Counted from the stretch's first letter, positions 25,704 to 35,234 are shown. The stretch: DNA of 64,000 bases from Embleya scabrispora DSM 41855 (GCF_000372745.1 NZ_KB889664.1:195665-259664); one strand, 5' to 3'. A program made the numbers and translations. The notes: generated from the letters alone by a model not told the origin.

Positions 25704-27638
25704 TCAGCGGTCCGTCGCGTCCGCGTCGCAGGCGGGTCGCCGCGCGGCGGGGCGGGGCGGGGCAGGGAGCGGTGTGGCGGGCTCGTGGACCGAGGACGGC
25801 GCCGCCGGTTGCGCGATGGTGGCGGCGGTCACCGGGGGGCCGGGTACGGCGCCGAAGTTGCGGGCGCGCTCGGTGTAGGTGGTGATGGCCTGCCACAGGT
25901 CGCGGCGGTCGACGTCGGGCCAGCGAGTGTCGCTGAAGTGCAGTTCGGCGTACGCGGCGTGCCAGGGCAACAGATTGGAGGTGCGCTGTTCGCCGCCGGT
26001 GCGCCACAGGAGGTCGACGTCCGGAAGGTCGGGTAGGGCCAGGTGGGCGGCGAACACGCGCTCGGAGATGTGCGCGGGGTCGATTCCACCCGCGGCGGCG
26101 GCCCGGGCCAAGGAGGCGGCGGCCTGGGCGAGTTCGATCCGACCGCCGTAGTTGATGCACAGGGTCAAGGTCAGGCCGGTGCGTTCGCCGGTGCCGTGTT
26201 CCAGGCGGACCAGCTTTTCCAGGATGTCCTGGGGCAGTCCTTCGACGGAGCCGGCCCAGCGCACGCGGATGTCGTGGTCGAGGACGGTCTCTTCGACCAT
26301 GTCGTCGCGTACGAGTGCGAGCAGGCCGTCGATCTCCTCGGGGCGGCGGCGCCAGTTCTCCGTGGAGAAGGCGTAGAGCGTCAGGTGGCGCAGGCCGATT
26401 TCCAGGGCGCCGTGGACGACGTCCTGCATCGATTTCCCGCCCGCGCGGTGGCCTTCGGTGCGGGGGAGACCCCGGTCGGTGGCCCAGCGGCCGTTGCCGT
26501 CCATCACGACGGCCACATGGCGCGGGAGTCGGTGCGCGGGCCAGGTCGGCGGGACGGTGCCGGAGGAATGCGGCCGGGGAGGGGTGGGAGTGTCGGAGCG
26601 GGGGGTCGGCAGCAGGCCGGCCAGGGTCGGTGCGCGCGGTGTCGTGCCGTCGTGTCGAGACCGCGCGGGGGCGATCGGCGTCAGGAACTTCCAGGCGACG
26701 TGCGCCTTCACCTGGGCGGGCAGCAGGATGCGCCAGGTCGCCGTGCGGGGCAGGCGGGGTTTGCGGCGCAGCAGCTTGGTCCCCGTGCGTTCGATGCGGT
26801 CCAGGCGCAGCCGGCCGACGTCGGTCACCGCGCGCGCCACCACCGCCAGTGCGGGGGGCAGTTCCCGGAACAGGTCGGGCTGGGCGAGCCAGGTCCGGGC
26901 CTGTGCGGCCAACCGGCCGATCAGGGCCTCGACGGGGGCGCCCGGCGCGTCGTGCGGGGCGCCGTCGCGGGTCGCGCTTCGGGCGGCGCTCACCAGGTCC
27001 GCCGCCGTGAGGGCGTGGTCGGCGAGGACCTCCATGGGCATGGTGATCCGGCCCTGGGCAAGGTCCTCCGCGAGGTCTTCGAGGTTGTCGATGATGCCGA
27101 GGGCGTCCACCCACTGCCGGGCGGCCTCCAGGTAGCGCAGCCGCAGGGGCAGATACAGCCCGGCGGCGGCCAGCAGGGCCGCGCCCTGGGCGAAGAAGGA
27201 CGTGTTGACGGCTTGGGAGTAGGCGCTCCACGCCTTCCAGGTGGGATGGGTACGGCCGTCGATGTCCGCGCGGGTCGCGGCGAAGGCCGCCGTCAGACCG
27301 TCGGTCGGCAGATCCCACGTCCGCATCGTGTGCACCAGGGCGCGACGTACCGGATCCGTGCTGTCGCCGCGCCGCAGGTCCTCGTGGAACGCGGTGGTCC
27401 AGGCGTCGAACAGGGCCTCCCTGCCGGAGGGTTCCCCGGCGTCGGCGATGTCGTCCATCACTCGGCCGGCCGCGTAGATCGCCCACAGGGCCGGTCGTAA
27501 CGCCGGTGGCATCAGCCGGGCCGTTCGATACTCCGTACCGCCCGCCCTGCGGACCTCGGTGCGGCAAGCCTCATAGGCTTCGACGAGCCGCGGGTCCTCG
27601 ATCGCGGCCGCGCGGTAGACGGAGCGGGGACGGGGCAT
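25704..27638 (-). CDS. Fusion of squalene/phytoene synthase-type and cis-prenyltransferase domains
   Basis: A 644-residue protein. Residues 1-325 form an all-alpha trans-isoprenoid head-to-head synthase-type domain with two acidic motifs, DDIAD (62-66) and DNLEDLAED (184-192), the Mg-diphosphate sites. A Pro-rich linker (330-370) leads to a complete UppS-like domain (373-600) with HVAVVMDGNGRWA (catalytic Asp380), GHRAGGKSM, YAFSTENW and RTGGEQRTSNLLPW. A Pro/Ala tail ends it. Both active sites look intact, so one polypeptide could make a cis-prenyl diphosphate and also condense or cyclise prenyl diphosphates. ATG 27638 has GAGGAG upstream. Products are unknown. Confidence 0.88.
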   Translation of the reverse strand: MPRPRSVYRAAAIEDPRLVEAYEACRTEVRRAGGTEYRTARLMPPALRPALWAIYAAGRVMDDIADAGEPSGREALFDAWTTAFHEDLRRGDSTDPVRRALVHTMRTWDLPTDGLTAAFAATRADIDGRTHPTWKAWSAYSQAVNTSFFAQGAALLAAAGLYLPLRLRYLEAARQWVDALGIIDNLEDLAEDLAQGRITMPMEVLADHALTAADLVSAARSATRDGAPHDAPGAPVEALIGRLAAQARTWLAQPDLFRELPPALAVVARAVTDVGRLRLDRIERTGTKLLRRKPRLPRTATWRILLPAQVKAHVAWKFLTPIAPARSRHDGTTPRAPTLAGLLPTPRSDTPTPPRPHSSGTVPPTWPAHRLPRHVAVVMDGNGRWATDRGLPRTEGHRAGGKSMQDVVHGALEIGLRHLTLYAFSTENWRRRPEEIDGLLALVRDDMVEETVLDHDIRVRWAGSVEGLPQDILEKLVRLEHGTGERTGLTLTLCINYGGRIELAQAAASLARAAAAGGIDPAHISERVFAAHLALPDLPDVDLLWRTGGEQRTSNLLPWHAAYAELHFSDTRWPDVDRRDLWQAITTYTERARNFGAVPGPPVTAATIAQPAAPSSVHEPATPLPAPPRPAARRPACDADATDR

Positions 27639-27979
27639 GTGACTCCTCAACCGGACGTGACGGTATCCGCCGTGCGGCGGGCACATCGATGCGGGTCGGG
27701 CGCACCCGCCGAAGGCGGAGACCGCGCGGGTCCCACCCGGCTCCGGGCAACTCCGCTGCCACGACGCGGCGTTGGCGCGGTTCCCGAACACATGTAGAGG
27801 CAACCGGCTATCGACTCGCCATGTCACGCGAATGGGTCAAAGATGCCTCGTAGGGGTGACGTTGCCAGGGCCGAACGGGTGACGGGTGACGGCCGCCGGC
27901 CGTGGATGCGACGACCGCGTCGACGGCCCGCGTGTGTCCGGAACGCATCGGTCCGCACGATCCTGCCCGCGTATGGAGC
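27639..27979. other. Upstream region of the fusion gene, no gene seen
   Basis: About 340 bases between the fusion start and the possible small membrane protein. I saw no supported coding frame, clear operator or hairpin. Promoters for the fusion gene must lie here. Confidence 0.4.
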
Positions 27980-28297
27980 TCACGTGCTCGCCGCGTCGCG
28001 GTCGACGGAGGACAGCGGTGGGGCGATGTCCTCGAGGGAGTGGCGTTCGGCGTCGATGGCGAGGAACCCGGCGACGATGCCCGCGGCGAGCATGAGGCCG
28101 GCACCGATGCAGAAGGCGAGGACGGTGTCCGAGACGTCGCCGGACTTGGTCGGGTCGCGGTGACGGCGACCCGGATTCGCCGACCTCGGGGGGTGCGGAC
28201 GTGCGTGGGGGGCGGGTTCGCCGAGCGCGCGTCGAGCCGCACCTTGCGAATACGCCCCCCGCACGCTCTCCCGGCGCGGACGAACACGGCACAGCAT
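27980..28297 (-). CDS. Possible small membrane protein
   Basis: A frame of up to 105 residues ending in one clear membrane segment (VLAFCIGAGLMLAAGIVAGF) and an acidic tail (SLEDIAPPLSSVD). The N-terminal half is Arg/Pro-rich and unconvincing, and no good ribosome site or internal start is visible, so only the C-terminal half may be genuine. It lies between the fusion gene and the divergent ABC transporter. Confidence 0.35.
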   Translation of the reverse strand: MLCRVRPRRESVRGAYSQGAARRALGEPAPHARPHPPRSANPGRRHRDPTKSGDVSDTVLAFCIGAGLMLAAGIVAGFLAIDAERHSLEDIAPPLSSVDRDAAST

Positions 28298-28354
28298 GTT
28301 CAACCCGCACCCTGTCCGGGGCGGACCGAGCAACGAGACGATCGAGGGATGCCC

Positions 28355-30433
28355 ATGGCCCAGGACACCCGACAGCCGCCGGCGGCCCGCCCGTTGCGCC
28401 GCCGTGCCCGCGGCGAAAGGCGACGCGCCCGCGGCGAAAGGCGACGCGCCGCACACGACGCCGCGCGTACGGCGGGAGACACCACCGCCGCCACCCTGTT
28501 CGGAGGCAGCCTCACCCCCGCCTGGAGCGGATACCAACACCGGCGCCAGTCGACGGAGTTGTCCTTTCCGGGCACGCTGCGTCGGCTGCCGCGGCTGGTC
28601 GCGCGGTCCTTGCGGCTGGGGTGGCAGGCCGATCCGGGGGCGCTGGTGATCGTGGTGATCGCCGAGATCGGCCAGGGGTTGACCGCCGCATTCGGCCTGT
28701 TGGCCACGAATCAGATCCTGCTGGAACTGTTCTCCGCCGGACCCACACCCGATCGGGTCCGTTCCGCCGCGCCGGCCCTGCTGACCGTGGCGATCCTCGG
28801 CTGTCTCGGGGCGCTGCTGCGGGCCGCCTCCACGGCCGCCACCGGTCGACTGGAGCCGAAAGTCGAACGCGCCGCCGAGGTCGAACTCCTGGAGCGGGTC
28901 ATCCGGGTGGAGATGACCAAGATCGAGGACCCCGAGTTCAAGAAGCTGATGAGCACGGCCCGCTACGGCACCAATGCCAGTCGCCTGATGATCACCTATG
29001 GCGTCCAGGTCGTGAACGCCCTCGTGTCGCTGATCGCCGTGGGCACGGTGCTGGCCGTCCTGCACCCGCTGCTGCTGCCGCTTCTCGTGCTGATCATCGT
29101 GCCGCAGGGCTGGGGGACGGTGCACTCGGCGCGCCGGAGGTATCGCTCCGTGTCGGCCTGGACGAACCACAGTCGCCAGCAGAGCGAGATCGCCTACTCC
29201 CTGTCGCACCACAGCACCGGCCAGGAGATCCGGGTCCACGGAGTCGGGTCCTACCTCCTGCACCACTATCGGGTCATGGCGCGATGTTCCGAGGCGGAGC
29301 AGACTCGGCTCGCCCGCGCGGATGCCACGACCGACCTGCTCACCTCGGGACTGTCCGGCGTCGCGTCGGGCATCACGTACGCGACGCTCGCGTGGCTCGT
29401 CCTGGGCGGCCACACCGGTCTCGCGACCTCGGGCACCGCGGTGCTCGCCATTCGGACCGGCACCGCCAATCTCGGCGCGCTCGTCCGGGCGATCAACAGC
29501 CTGTATGCCCAGGCCCTGTGGCTCAACGACCTCGAACAGGTCTGCGCCATCGCCGACACCCACGCGATCCCCGACACGGGAGCCTCGCTCGGTCCGCCGA
29601 CGACGATCGAGGTACGCAACGTGTCGTTCACCTATCCCGGCCGTGACCGGCCCGCCCTGGACGACGTGACCCTGACGCTGCCCCGCGGCAAGGTCATCGC
29701 CCTCGCGGGGGAGAACGGCTCGGGCAAGTCCACCCTCGCCAAGATCCTCGCCGGCCTGTACCTGCCCTCCGAGGGGCACGTCCTGTGGGACGGCGTGGAC
29801 ATCCGCGAAGCCGACCGCACCACGTGGTTCGAGCACATCGGCCTCGTCCAGCAGGACTTCGCCCGTTGGGACCTCACCGCCCGAGCCAACGTCGTCATGG
29901 GCCGCCCCGACGTCGCGGCACCCCCGGACCCGATCCTGTTCCAACAGGCGTCCGACTACGCCCAGGCGCACAAGGTCACCGACGAGCTTCCCCGGGGCTG
30001 GGACACCCTTCTCGACCAGACCTACGACGGCGGTGTCGAACTCTCCGGCGGCCAATGGCAACGCCTGGCCCTGGCCCGGGCCCGATTTCGCAACGCGCAC
30101 GTGGTCGTCTTCGACGAACCGACCGCCGCTTTGGACGCGCACGCCGAACACGAGGCGTTCACCCGCATGCGCGAACTCGTGCACGAGGGCGTCACCGTCA
30201 TCCTGATCACCCACCGGCTCGCCTCCGTACGACGGGCCGACCACATCCACGTGCTCGACCACGGCCGCGTCGCGGAGTCGGGCACGCACGAGGAACTGGT
30301 GGCCGCCGACGGGCCGTACGCCCGGATGTACCGGATCCAAGCCGACCAATACCGCCAGGAACACCGGGAGTCGGCGTCGTCCGCACCGGACACCGCACAC
30401 GAGGGCGACCCGTCCACGGACTGCCGGTCGTGA
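28355..30433 (+). CDS. ABC half-exporter (fused membrane and ATPase domains)
   Basis: A 692-residue protein. After an Arg-rich leader comes a six-segment membrane domain (about residues 90-400), then an ATPase with Walker A GENGSGKS, signature LSGGQWQRLALARA, and Walker B VVVFDEPTAALD. Type I exporters of this design work as dimers and export lipids, peptides or drugs. ATG 28355 is six bases past GAGGG; an ATG at 28349 is too close. It is divergent from the prenyltransferase fusion and ends exactly where the convergent acyltransferase ends. Confidence 0.9.
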   Translation: MAQDTRQPPAARPLRRRARGERRRARGERRRAAHDAARTAGDTTAATLFGGSLTPAWSGYQHRRQSTELSFPGTLRRLPRLVARSLRLGWQADPGALVIVVIAEIGQGLTAAFGLLATNQILLELFSAGPTPDRVRSAAPALLTVAILGCLGALLRAASTAATGRLEPKVERAAEVELLERVIRVEMTKIEDPEFKKLMSTARYGTNASRLMITYGVQVVNALVSLIAVGTVLAVLHPLLLPLLVLIIVPQGWGTVHSARRRYRSVSAWTNHSRQQSEIAYSLSHHSTGQEIRVHGVGSYLLHHYRVMARCSEAEQTRLARADATTDLLTSGLSGVASGITYATLAWLVLGGHTGLATSGTAVLAIRTGTANLGALVRAINSLYAQALWLNDLEQVCAIADTHAIPDTGASLGPPTTIEVRNVSFTYPGRDRPALDDVTLTLPRGKVIALAGENGSGKSTLAKILAGLYLPSEGHVLWDGVDIREADRTTWFEHIGLVQQDFARWDLTARANVVMGRPDVAAPPDPILFQQASDYAQAHKVTDELPRGWDTLLDQTYDGGVELSGGQWQRLALARARFRNAHVVVFDEPTAALDAHAEHEAFTRMRELVHEGVTVILITHRLASVRRADHIHVLDHGRVAESGTHEELVAADGPYARMYRIQADQYRQEHRESASSAPDTAHEGDPSTDCRS
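28406..28447. repeat. Perfect 21-bp tandem duplication in the ABC gene
   Basis: Two identical adjacent copies starting GCCCGCGGCG encode a repeated Arg-Ala-Arg-Gly-Glu-Arg-Arg in the cytoplasmic leader of the exporter. The exact identity suggests a recent slippage event. Confidence 0.8.
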
Positions 30434-31645
30434 TCAGCCGAGATGGGGTTCGTGTTCGGGTGCGGTCGACTTTCGGGGTGCGGGGGCGCGCATTGCGCCG
30501 GCGTCGACCGGTGTGGGATCGGCGGATGCGCCGGTGCGGGGGCGGGCCCATCGGCGCATGATCGGGAGTTCGTAGTACCGGTATACGGCCAGGGACAGGG
30601 CGATGGAGAGCACGGTCAGGGTCACGACGAACAGGGCGCCGGGCAGGACGGCGAAGGTCTTCTCCGCTCCGAGCATGTGGCGAATGGTCAGCATGAGCGG
30701 GTAGTGGGTCAGGTAGAGCGCGAAGGACGCCTCGCCCAGTGCGACGAGGCGTGGGTGGCGCATCAGGCGGGCGCGGCCCTGGATGTCGGCCCGGGTGAGG
30801 GCGGCGATGATCAGGGCGAGCGGGGCGGCCATGGCCATGCCGAAGGCGTACTGGGTGGGCAGGAACGGCAATGCCCCGAACACCACCACTGCGGGGGCGG
30901 CGACCCGGGTCCGGTTCAGGTGGGGCAGGCGGCCGGTTTGCACCAGGCGGGCGGTGAGGATGCCCAGGACGAACTCCGACAGCCGCACCGGCGGGCAGAG
31001 GTAGACGAACCAGATGCTGGTCGCGTTGGTGGGCATCCAGTCGTACAGCTGCGGCCCCGGCACGAAGGTGGACACCAGCGGCATCAGGAGGGTCGCCGCG
31101 GCGAGCGCCGCCCAGTGGTTGCCCAACCGCCGCGTGGGGATCTTCGACACGGCGGCCAGGAGGACGGGGAAGAGAGCGTAGAAGAAGGCTTCGCAGGAGA
31201 TCGACCAGGCGGGGGCGTTGAAGCTGAAGAAGAAGCCCGCGTCCGGGATCCAGCTCTGCACCAGGAACAGGCTCGCCACCGCGGCGCCGGCACTGTCGCC
31301 GTCGGGCATCACGGTGGCCGGCGTGGCGACGATGACGGTGAAGAAGGCGACGGCCAGGGCCCAGCCGATGACGTGGGTGGGGACAATCCTCCAAAAGCGT
31401 CGGCGCCAGAACGCCCGGTGCGACTCCCCCGGAACGTGGGCCCAGGTGAGCACGAATCCCGACAGCACGAAGAAGCCGCTCACCGCACTGGTGGCGATCG
31501 GCTCCATCACCCGCAGTGGGCTGTCCGGTTCGAGGTCGAAGATGCCCGAGATGAGGGACAGATGACACAGCACCACGCAGAGCGCGAGGACGAAGCGCAG
31601 GCCCGTCAGCGAGGGAAGCCGGGCGGGGAGGACCTTGTCGGGCAC
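30434..31645 (-). CDS. Membrane acyltransferase (acyltransferase-3 / OafA-like family)
   Basis: A 403-residue protein with about ten membrane segments. The family start is clear (LTGLRFVLALCVVLCHLS, with the conserved early His), as are the FVLSGFVLTW and ISCEAFFYALFP segments. Such enzymes acylate sugars, lipids or antibiotics using acyl-CoA. GTG at 31645 is preferred because AAGGAG precedes it; the frame is open to 31678 without a ribosome site. Its stop directly abuts the convergent ABC exporter stop with no spacer. Confidence 0.88.
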   Translation of the reverse strand: MPDKVLPARLPSLTGLRFVLALCVVLCHLSLISGIFDLEPDSPLRVMEPIATSAVSGFFVLSGFVLTWAHVPGESHRAFWRRRFWRIVPTHVIGWALAVAFFTVIVATPATVMPDGDSAGAAVASLFLVQSWIPDAGFFFSFNAPAWSISCEAFFYALFPVLLAAVSKIPTRRLGNHWAALAAATLLMPLVSTFVPGPQLYDWMPTNATSIWFVYLCPPVRLSEFVLGILTARLVQTGRLPHLNRTRVAAPAVVVFGALPFLPTQYAFGMAMAAPLALIIAALTRADIQGRARLMRHPRLVALGEASFALYLTHYPLMLTIRHMLGAEKTFAVLPGALFVVTLTVLSIALSLAVYRYYELPIMRRWARPRTGASADPTPVDAGAMRAPAPRKSTAPEHEPHLG

Positions 31646-32487
31646 TGGCTGATCTCCTTGGCCAGCGGTCGTCGGCACGCTGGGGAGGCGTAACGGCTGT
31701 GATCCTCGGGCGGTCGGGCGCCCGTGCCCGGGGTCTCACCGGGGAGGACACCCGGAGGAAACGGTGACGTGCGGCTTCCCGTCGGACCTCACCGGGCGTC
31801 TCCCGGCCCGGCCGGGCCGGTGGTGTGCACGGGCAGGCTGTGCGGGTGCCGCAGACCGCCCCGGTGCCAGGACGGTTCGGCCGGGTCGCCGGCCGGTGTG
31901 AGCCGGGGCGGGCGGTGCCATGCGCCAGGCGCTGTGGTGGAACGGTGCGGCCAGGCGCAGCAGTTCCTCCACCACGGCTTCGGCGTGACCGCCCACGCGG
32001 GCAGCCCGCCGGCCGGCCGCACCGCCATCACACCGGGCCGTGCCGTCGGCGCCGCGTACCGCTCGGCGAAGTCCTGTGCGGGCACCGCCGGGCAGTACAG
32101 GGGCTGGGCACGCGACCAAGGCGCAGACAACGACTGTGGCAAAGTCATGGATCTCCGAACCATCGGGAGATGGCGGCCCGACGAGCCGTCACCGACGGGT
32201 CGAAGCGTATGAGCGGGGTATTTGGGAACGAAATTGATCGGTCACACAAGTAAGCCGGGTGGCGGGCAGGTGCACACCCGGCTCGGGGCTCGGCAGGGAT
32301 GCGTCCGGGCCTGCACTGTCCGTACGACGACGTGGGGGCGTGTGGACACGGACCAGCGCGTCATGGTCGGCGAGGGTGGGCGGGGCGGCGGGGTATCGGG
32401 ACATCACCCGCGCCGCGCCCGCGTTCGCCCTGACCGTGACGCGCTCGTGGCGTTGTTCGTCGACCCGGTCGCCCGAGGCCGGGTCGG
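31646..32487. other. About 840 bases with no confident gene
   Basis: Reverse-strand frames near 31740-32160 include EELLRLAAPFHHSAWR and, in another frame, LRHPHSLPVHTTGP. These look protein-like but do not form a recognisable single gene. A decayed gene is possible. I can name no parent family with confidence. Confidence 0.3.
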
Positions 32488-32934
32488 TTACTCCGCGTCC
32501 GCCACGGTCCGGCTGCCGCCCGCCTGGTCGTTGTCCTTGAGCGTGCCCCAGCCGTGCCAGCGGTCGATCCGGATCCAGGCGCTGACTCGGCCCCGGTTCC
32601 GCTGCGGGTATTCCTGGTCGGTGTAGTGACGGGCCAGCCGGTCGATGTCGACCATGTCCTTGTCGTCGCGGATCTCGTCGATGTGGCCGACGATGCTGAG
32701 GTGCGTGTACCAGTTCCCGGTTTCGAGCACGGTGAGGGAGACGCGGGGATCGTTGCGGATGTGGTCGAGCCGCTTGCGTCCCTCGTCCATGTTGAGCAGG
32801 ATGCGTCCCTCGTCCCACAGGTACCAGGTCGCCGTCGAAACGGGCTGCCCGTCGGCCCGAAGCGTGGTCACGACTGCGGGATTGGGCTGCCGCAACATCG
32901 CGATCGCCTCTTCGGGCAGCGGCGGCTTCGACAT
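32488..32934 (-). CDS. PPOX-class (pyridoxamine oxidase-like) flavin/F420 protein
   Basis: A 148-residue split-barrel protein. It shows PNPAVVTTLRADGQPVSTATWY at the start, the KRLDHIRNDPRVSLTVLE cofactor strand and YTHLSIVGHIDEI. Actinobacterial members of this group bind F420 or flavin and act as small oxidoreductases; the exact cofactor cannot be assigned here. Length is typical and ATG 32934 is natural. It stands alone. Confidence 0.88.
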   Translation of the reverse strand: MSKPPLPEEAIAMLRQPNPAVVTTLRADGQPVSTATWYLWDEGRILLNMDEGRKRLDHIRNDPRVSLTVLETGNWYTHLSIVGHIDEIRDDKDMVDIDRLARHYTDQEYPQRNRGRVSAWIRIDRWHGWGTLKDNDQAGGSRTVADAE

Positions 32935-33251
32935 GTGTCCTCCTCGTCGGTGTCCGGCCGCGGTGGGAGTCGCGGCGAGTTCGCCGCACCGGACCGCAAC
33001 GAAACAGTACTCCGGGGCTCACCCGGATCTCGGGTGTGCCGCAGGCGGGAACAGGGGTCGGCCGCGAACATGGCGACGGCGCAGCCGATCCGTACGGCAT
33101 GTGTACGGCGGATGCGCGGGACGAAAGCCCTTGGAGTGGCATCCGGGAACCGCCCTCGTGTCTGCGTCGACCCGGGGCCACATGCGTTTAGGGTGGCGGC
33201 GGCGCGTCCGGAAGGTCGGCTTCCGGCGATGAGGGATCCAGGTGTGTCCGT

Positions 33252-33671
33252 ATGTCGCTCAGCATCCGTAACCGGTTCAACGGCACCGCGACCTCGGTGA
33301 CCACCGGCGAGGTGATGGCCACCGTCAAGGTCCGGCTCGACTCCGGCCGCGAACTCACGGCCGCGATCACCGTCGACGCGGTCACGGACCTCGGCCTGGC
33401 CGAGGGCAGCGCGGTGCTGGTCCTGGTCAAGGCCACCGAGGTATCGCTCGCCACCGGCGCCGTCGGCGGCTTGAGCATCCGCAACCGAATCCCCGGCATG
33501 GTGACCGAGGTCGCCCTCGGCGGCGCGATGGCCGGGGTCAAAGTCGCCACCGATGACGGCGAGTTGACGGCCGTCGTCACCGCCGAAGCCGCGCACGACC
33601 TCGGCCTGGCGTCGGGTTCCTCGGTGACGGCCCTGCTCAAGTCGACCGAGGTTGCGCTCGCCTCGATCTGA
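33252..33671 (+). CDS. Protein with two tandem Mop (molybdate-binding) domains
   Basis: A 139-residue protein made of two ~69-residue Mop/TOBE repeats, each starting LSIRNR and containing VTxV, KV and an ALLKSTEVALA-like end. Di-Mop proteins bind molybdate or tungstate as oligomers for storage or homeostasis. There is no ModABC transporter or molybdoenzyme next to it. The ribosome site is weak, but the internal duplication makes coding certain. Confidence 0.9.
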   Translation: MSLSIRNRFNGTATSVTTGEVMATVKVRLDSGRELTAAITVDAVTDLGLAEGSAVLVLVKATEVSLATGAVGGLSIRNRIPGMVTEVALGGAMAGVKVATDDGELTAVVTAEAAHDLGLASGSSVTALLKSTEVALASI

Positions 33672-33785
33672 TCTCTCGTCCGCCGGGTTCGATCTCGCCG
33701 ACCCCGGAGACATCGCCGCCGTCCCCGAGGACGGGCGATGGGCGGGCCGCCGGTGACGACGGCCGCTGCGCCCACGCGCGCGAGG

Positions 33786-34570
33786 TCATCGCCCGCGCAG
33801 CGTGGTCGGCAGGATGCCGCCGCCGTCGACCTCGAAGGCGTTTGATCAACTCCGCTTCGGCAGCGGTCCATTCCGCGCAACCGGCGGTGTCCGGCTTGGT
33901 CATCGCCAGGCCCGCGAGGCGCTGGTACTCGGGGTTGTCGACGGCACTGAAGATGAGGCCCTCGGGCGGCTTGGGCCCGGAGAAGAACGGGAGGTTCTGA
34001 TCGGGCGTGGGCACCGAGACCTCTTCCATCCCGCCGCCCGCAGCGCCTCGGCGGCCCGGGTCACGTCGTGCGGCGGGAGGTTGGCGGTGATCGAGTCGGT
34101 GGGGCAGGGCGGTGTCATCGTGGTGCCGAGTCGGGTCGCGGCCACACCCTTGCCGCCGGTGGCCACCGCGCCGAGCTGCTTGAGGTCGAGCGCGGCGACC
34201 AGGGCCCAGCGCACCCGGGCATCGGCGGTGACGCGGTTCGGGGCCTCGTTGAACAACAGCCGGCCGAGGGTCCCGCCGGGTCTCGAACCCGAGGCCGGCC
34301 GCGGTCAGGCGGGCGCGATCGGAACCGACGACCCGCGCGACGTCGAGCTGCCCGCCCGGCAGCAGGTTGGTCCTGGCGGACTCGTTGCCGACGAACTTGA
34401 AGACCACCCGATCCGGTGTGTCGCCGACGCCCGTCCGGGCCGCCTTCGCGCTCCTGGGCGCAGGCCGGGCGATCACCTCGTGGCGGGCGTGTCTTCGTCG
34501 ATGACCGGGCAGCGGTCGGCCGATCGGGGTGACGAGACGTGTGGCGTGTTGCCCACGACGTCGATCGGGC
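33786..34570 (-). pseudogene. Decayed family-5 (peptide-type) solute-binding protein
   Basis: Fragments in alternating reverse frames add up to the C-terminal two thirds of an SBP_bac_5 protein: VVFKFVGNESARTNLLPGGQ, then FNEAPNRVTADARVRWALVA in another frame, then NPEYQRLAGLAMTKPDTAG, and a final FEVDGGGILPTTLRGR. At least three frameshifts separate them, and the signal peptide and N-terminal domain are missing. No permease genes remain alongside. Confidence 0.82.
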
Positions 34571-34920
34571 CCGTTCGTGCCGCGTCGAAAAGCGCCGCGC
34601 CGGTCCGGCCGGCCCCACGGGGGGAGGGTCGGCCGAACCGGCACGGGTCGTCGTCGCGAACCTGGAGAACCGGTGGTTCGCGACGATCGCACACGTCCGG
34701 TACGGACCGGACGCGGGTCGGGTGGTTCACCGGGTATCCCGGTGGGGTGGCTGATCCCATGGTCACAGGGATCGCCTCCGGTGCGCGTCGCCCTGCGGTC
34801 TGACGGGGAGCGTCACTCCGACGGCCGAGTGGGCCTACCGCAGGAGGAGAAGAAACCGGTCGTGTCCGGCGCAGACCGGTACGCGGGTACCGGGACTCCT
34901 CCCCGTCGCGCCCACATCCG
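34571..34920. other. About 350 bases with no gene seen
   Basis: Region between the decayed binding protein and the small membrane protein. It may include further eroded N-terminal sequence, but I can support no feature. Confidence 0.35.
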
Positions 34921-35202
34921 GTGGCACCGAGGGGAGTTGCGCCGCGGCGCCGCCCGGGCATGGGCGTGGTCCGCGTGGCGAACCACCTCGTCACGGCAGG
35001 GGTGGGCCTGTTGGCGTGCACGATCGGCTGCTCGTTGTTGCTGCTGTTGCGGGTGGCCACCGGCACCGTGACCGCGGCGGTGCTCACCGCGTCGGCCGCG
35101 GCGTGGTTCCTCGGCTGGTGGCTCGTCCTGCCGTTGGTCCTTCGCCCGCGCGAACCGGAGTCGCAGGCGGGGGAGGCGAGTCCGGACCGGCACGCGACCT
35201 GA
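34921..35202 (+). CDS. Small two-segment membrane protein
   Basis: Up to 93 residues with two hydrophobic segments (LVTAGVGLLACTIGCSLLLL and AAWFLGWWLVLPLVL) and a polar C-terminus (PREPESQAGEASPDR). I do not recognise a family. The start is unclear: GTG 34921 or ATG 34960, neither with a well-placed ribosome site. Confidence 0.55.
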   Translation: MAPRGVAPRRRPGMGVVRVANHLVTAGVGLLACTIGCSLLLLLRVATGTVTAAVLTASAAAWFLGWWLVLPLVLRPREPESQAGEASPDRHAT

Positions 35203-35234
35203 GAGATCGCTGCGCCGCCGGTCCCGCGGCGTGG

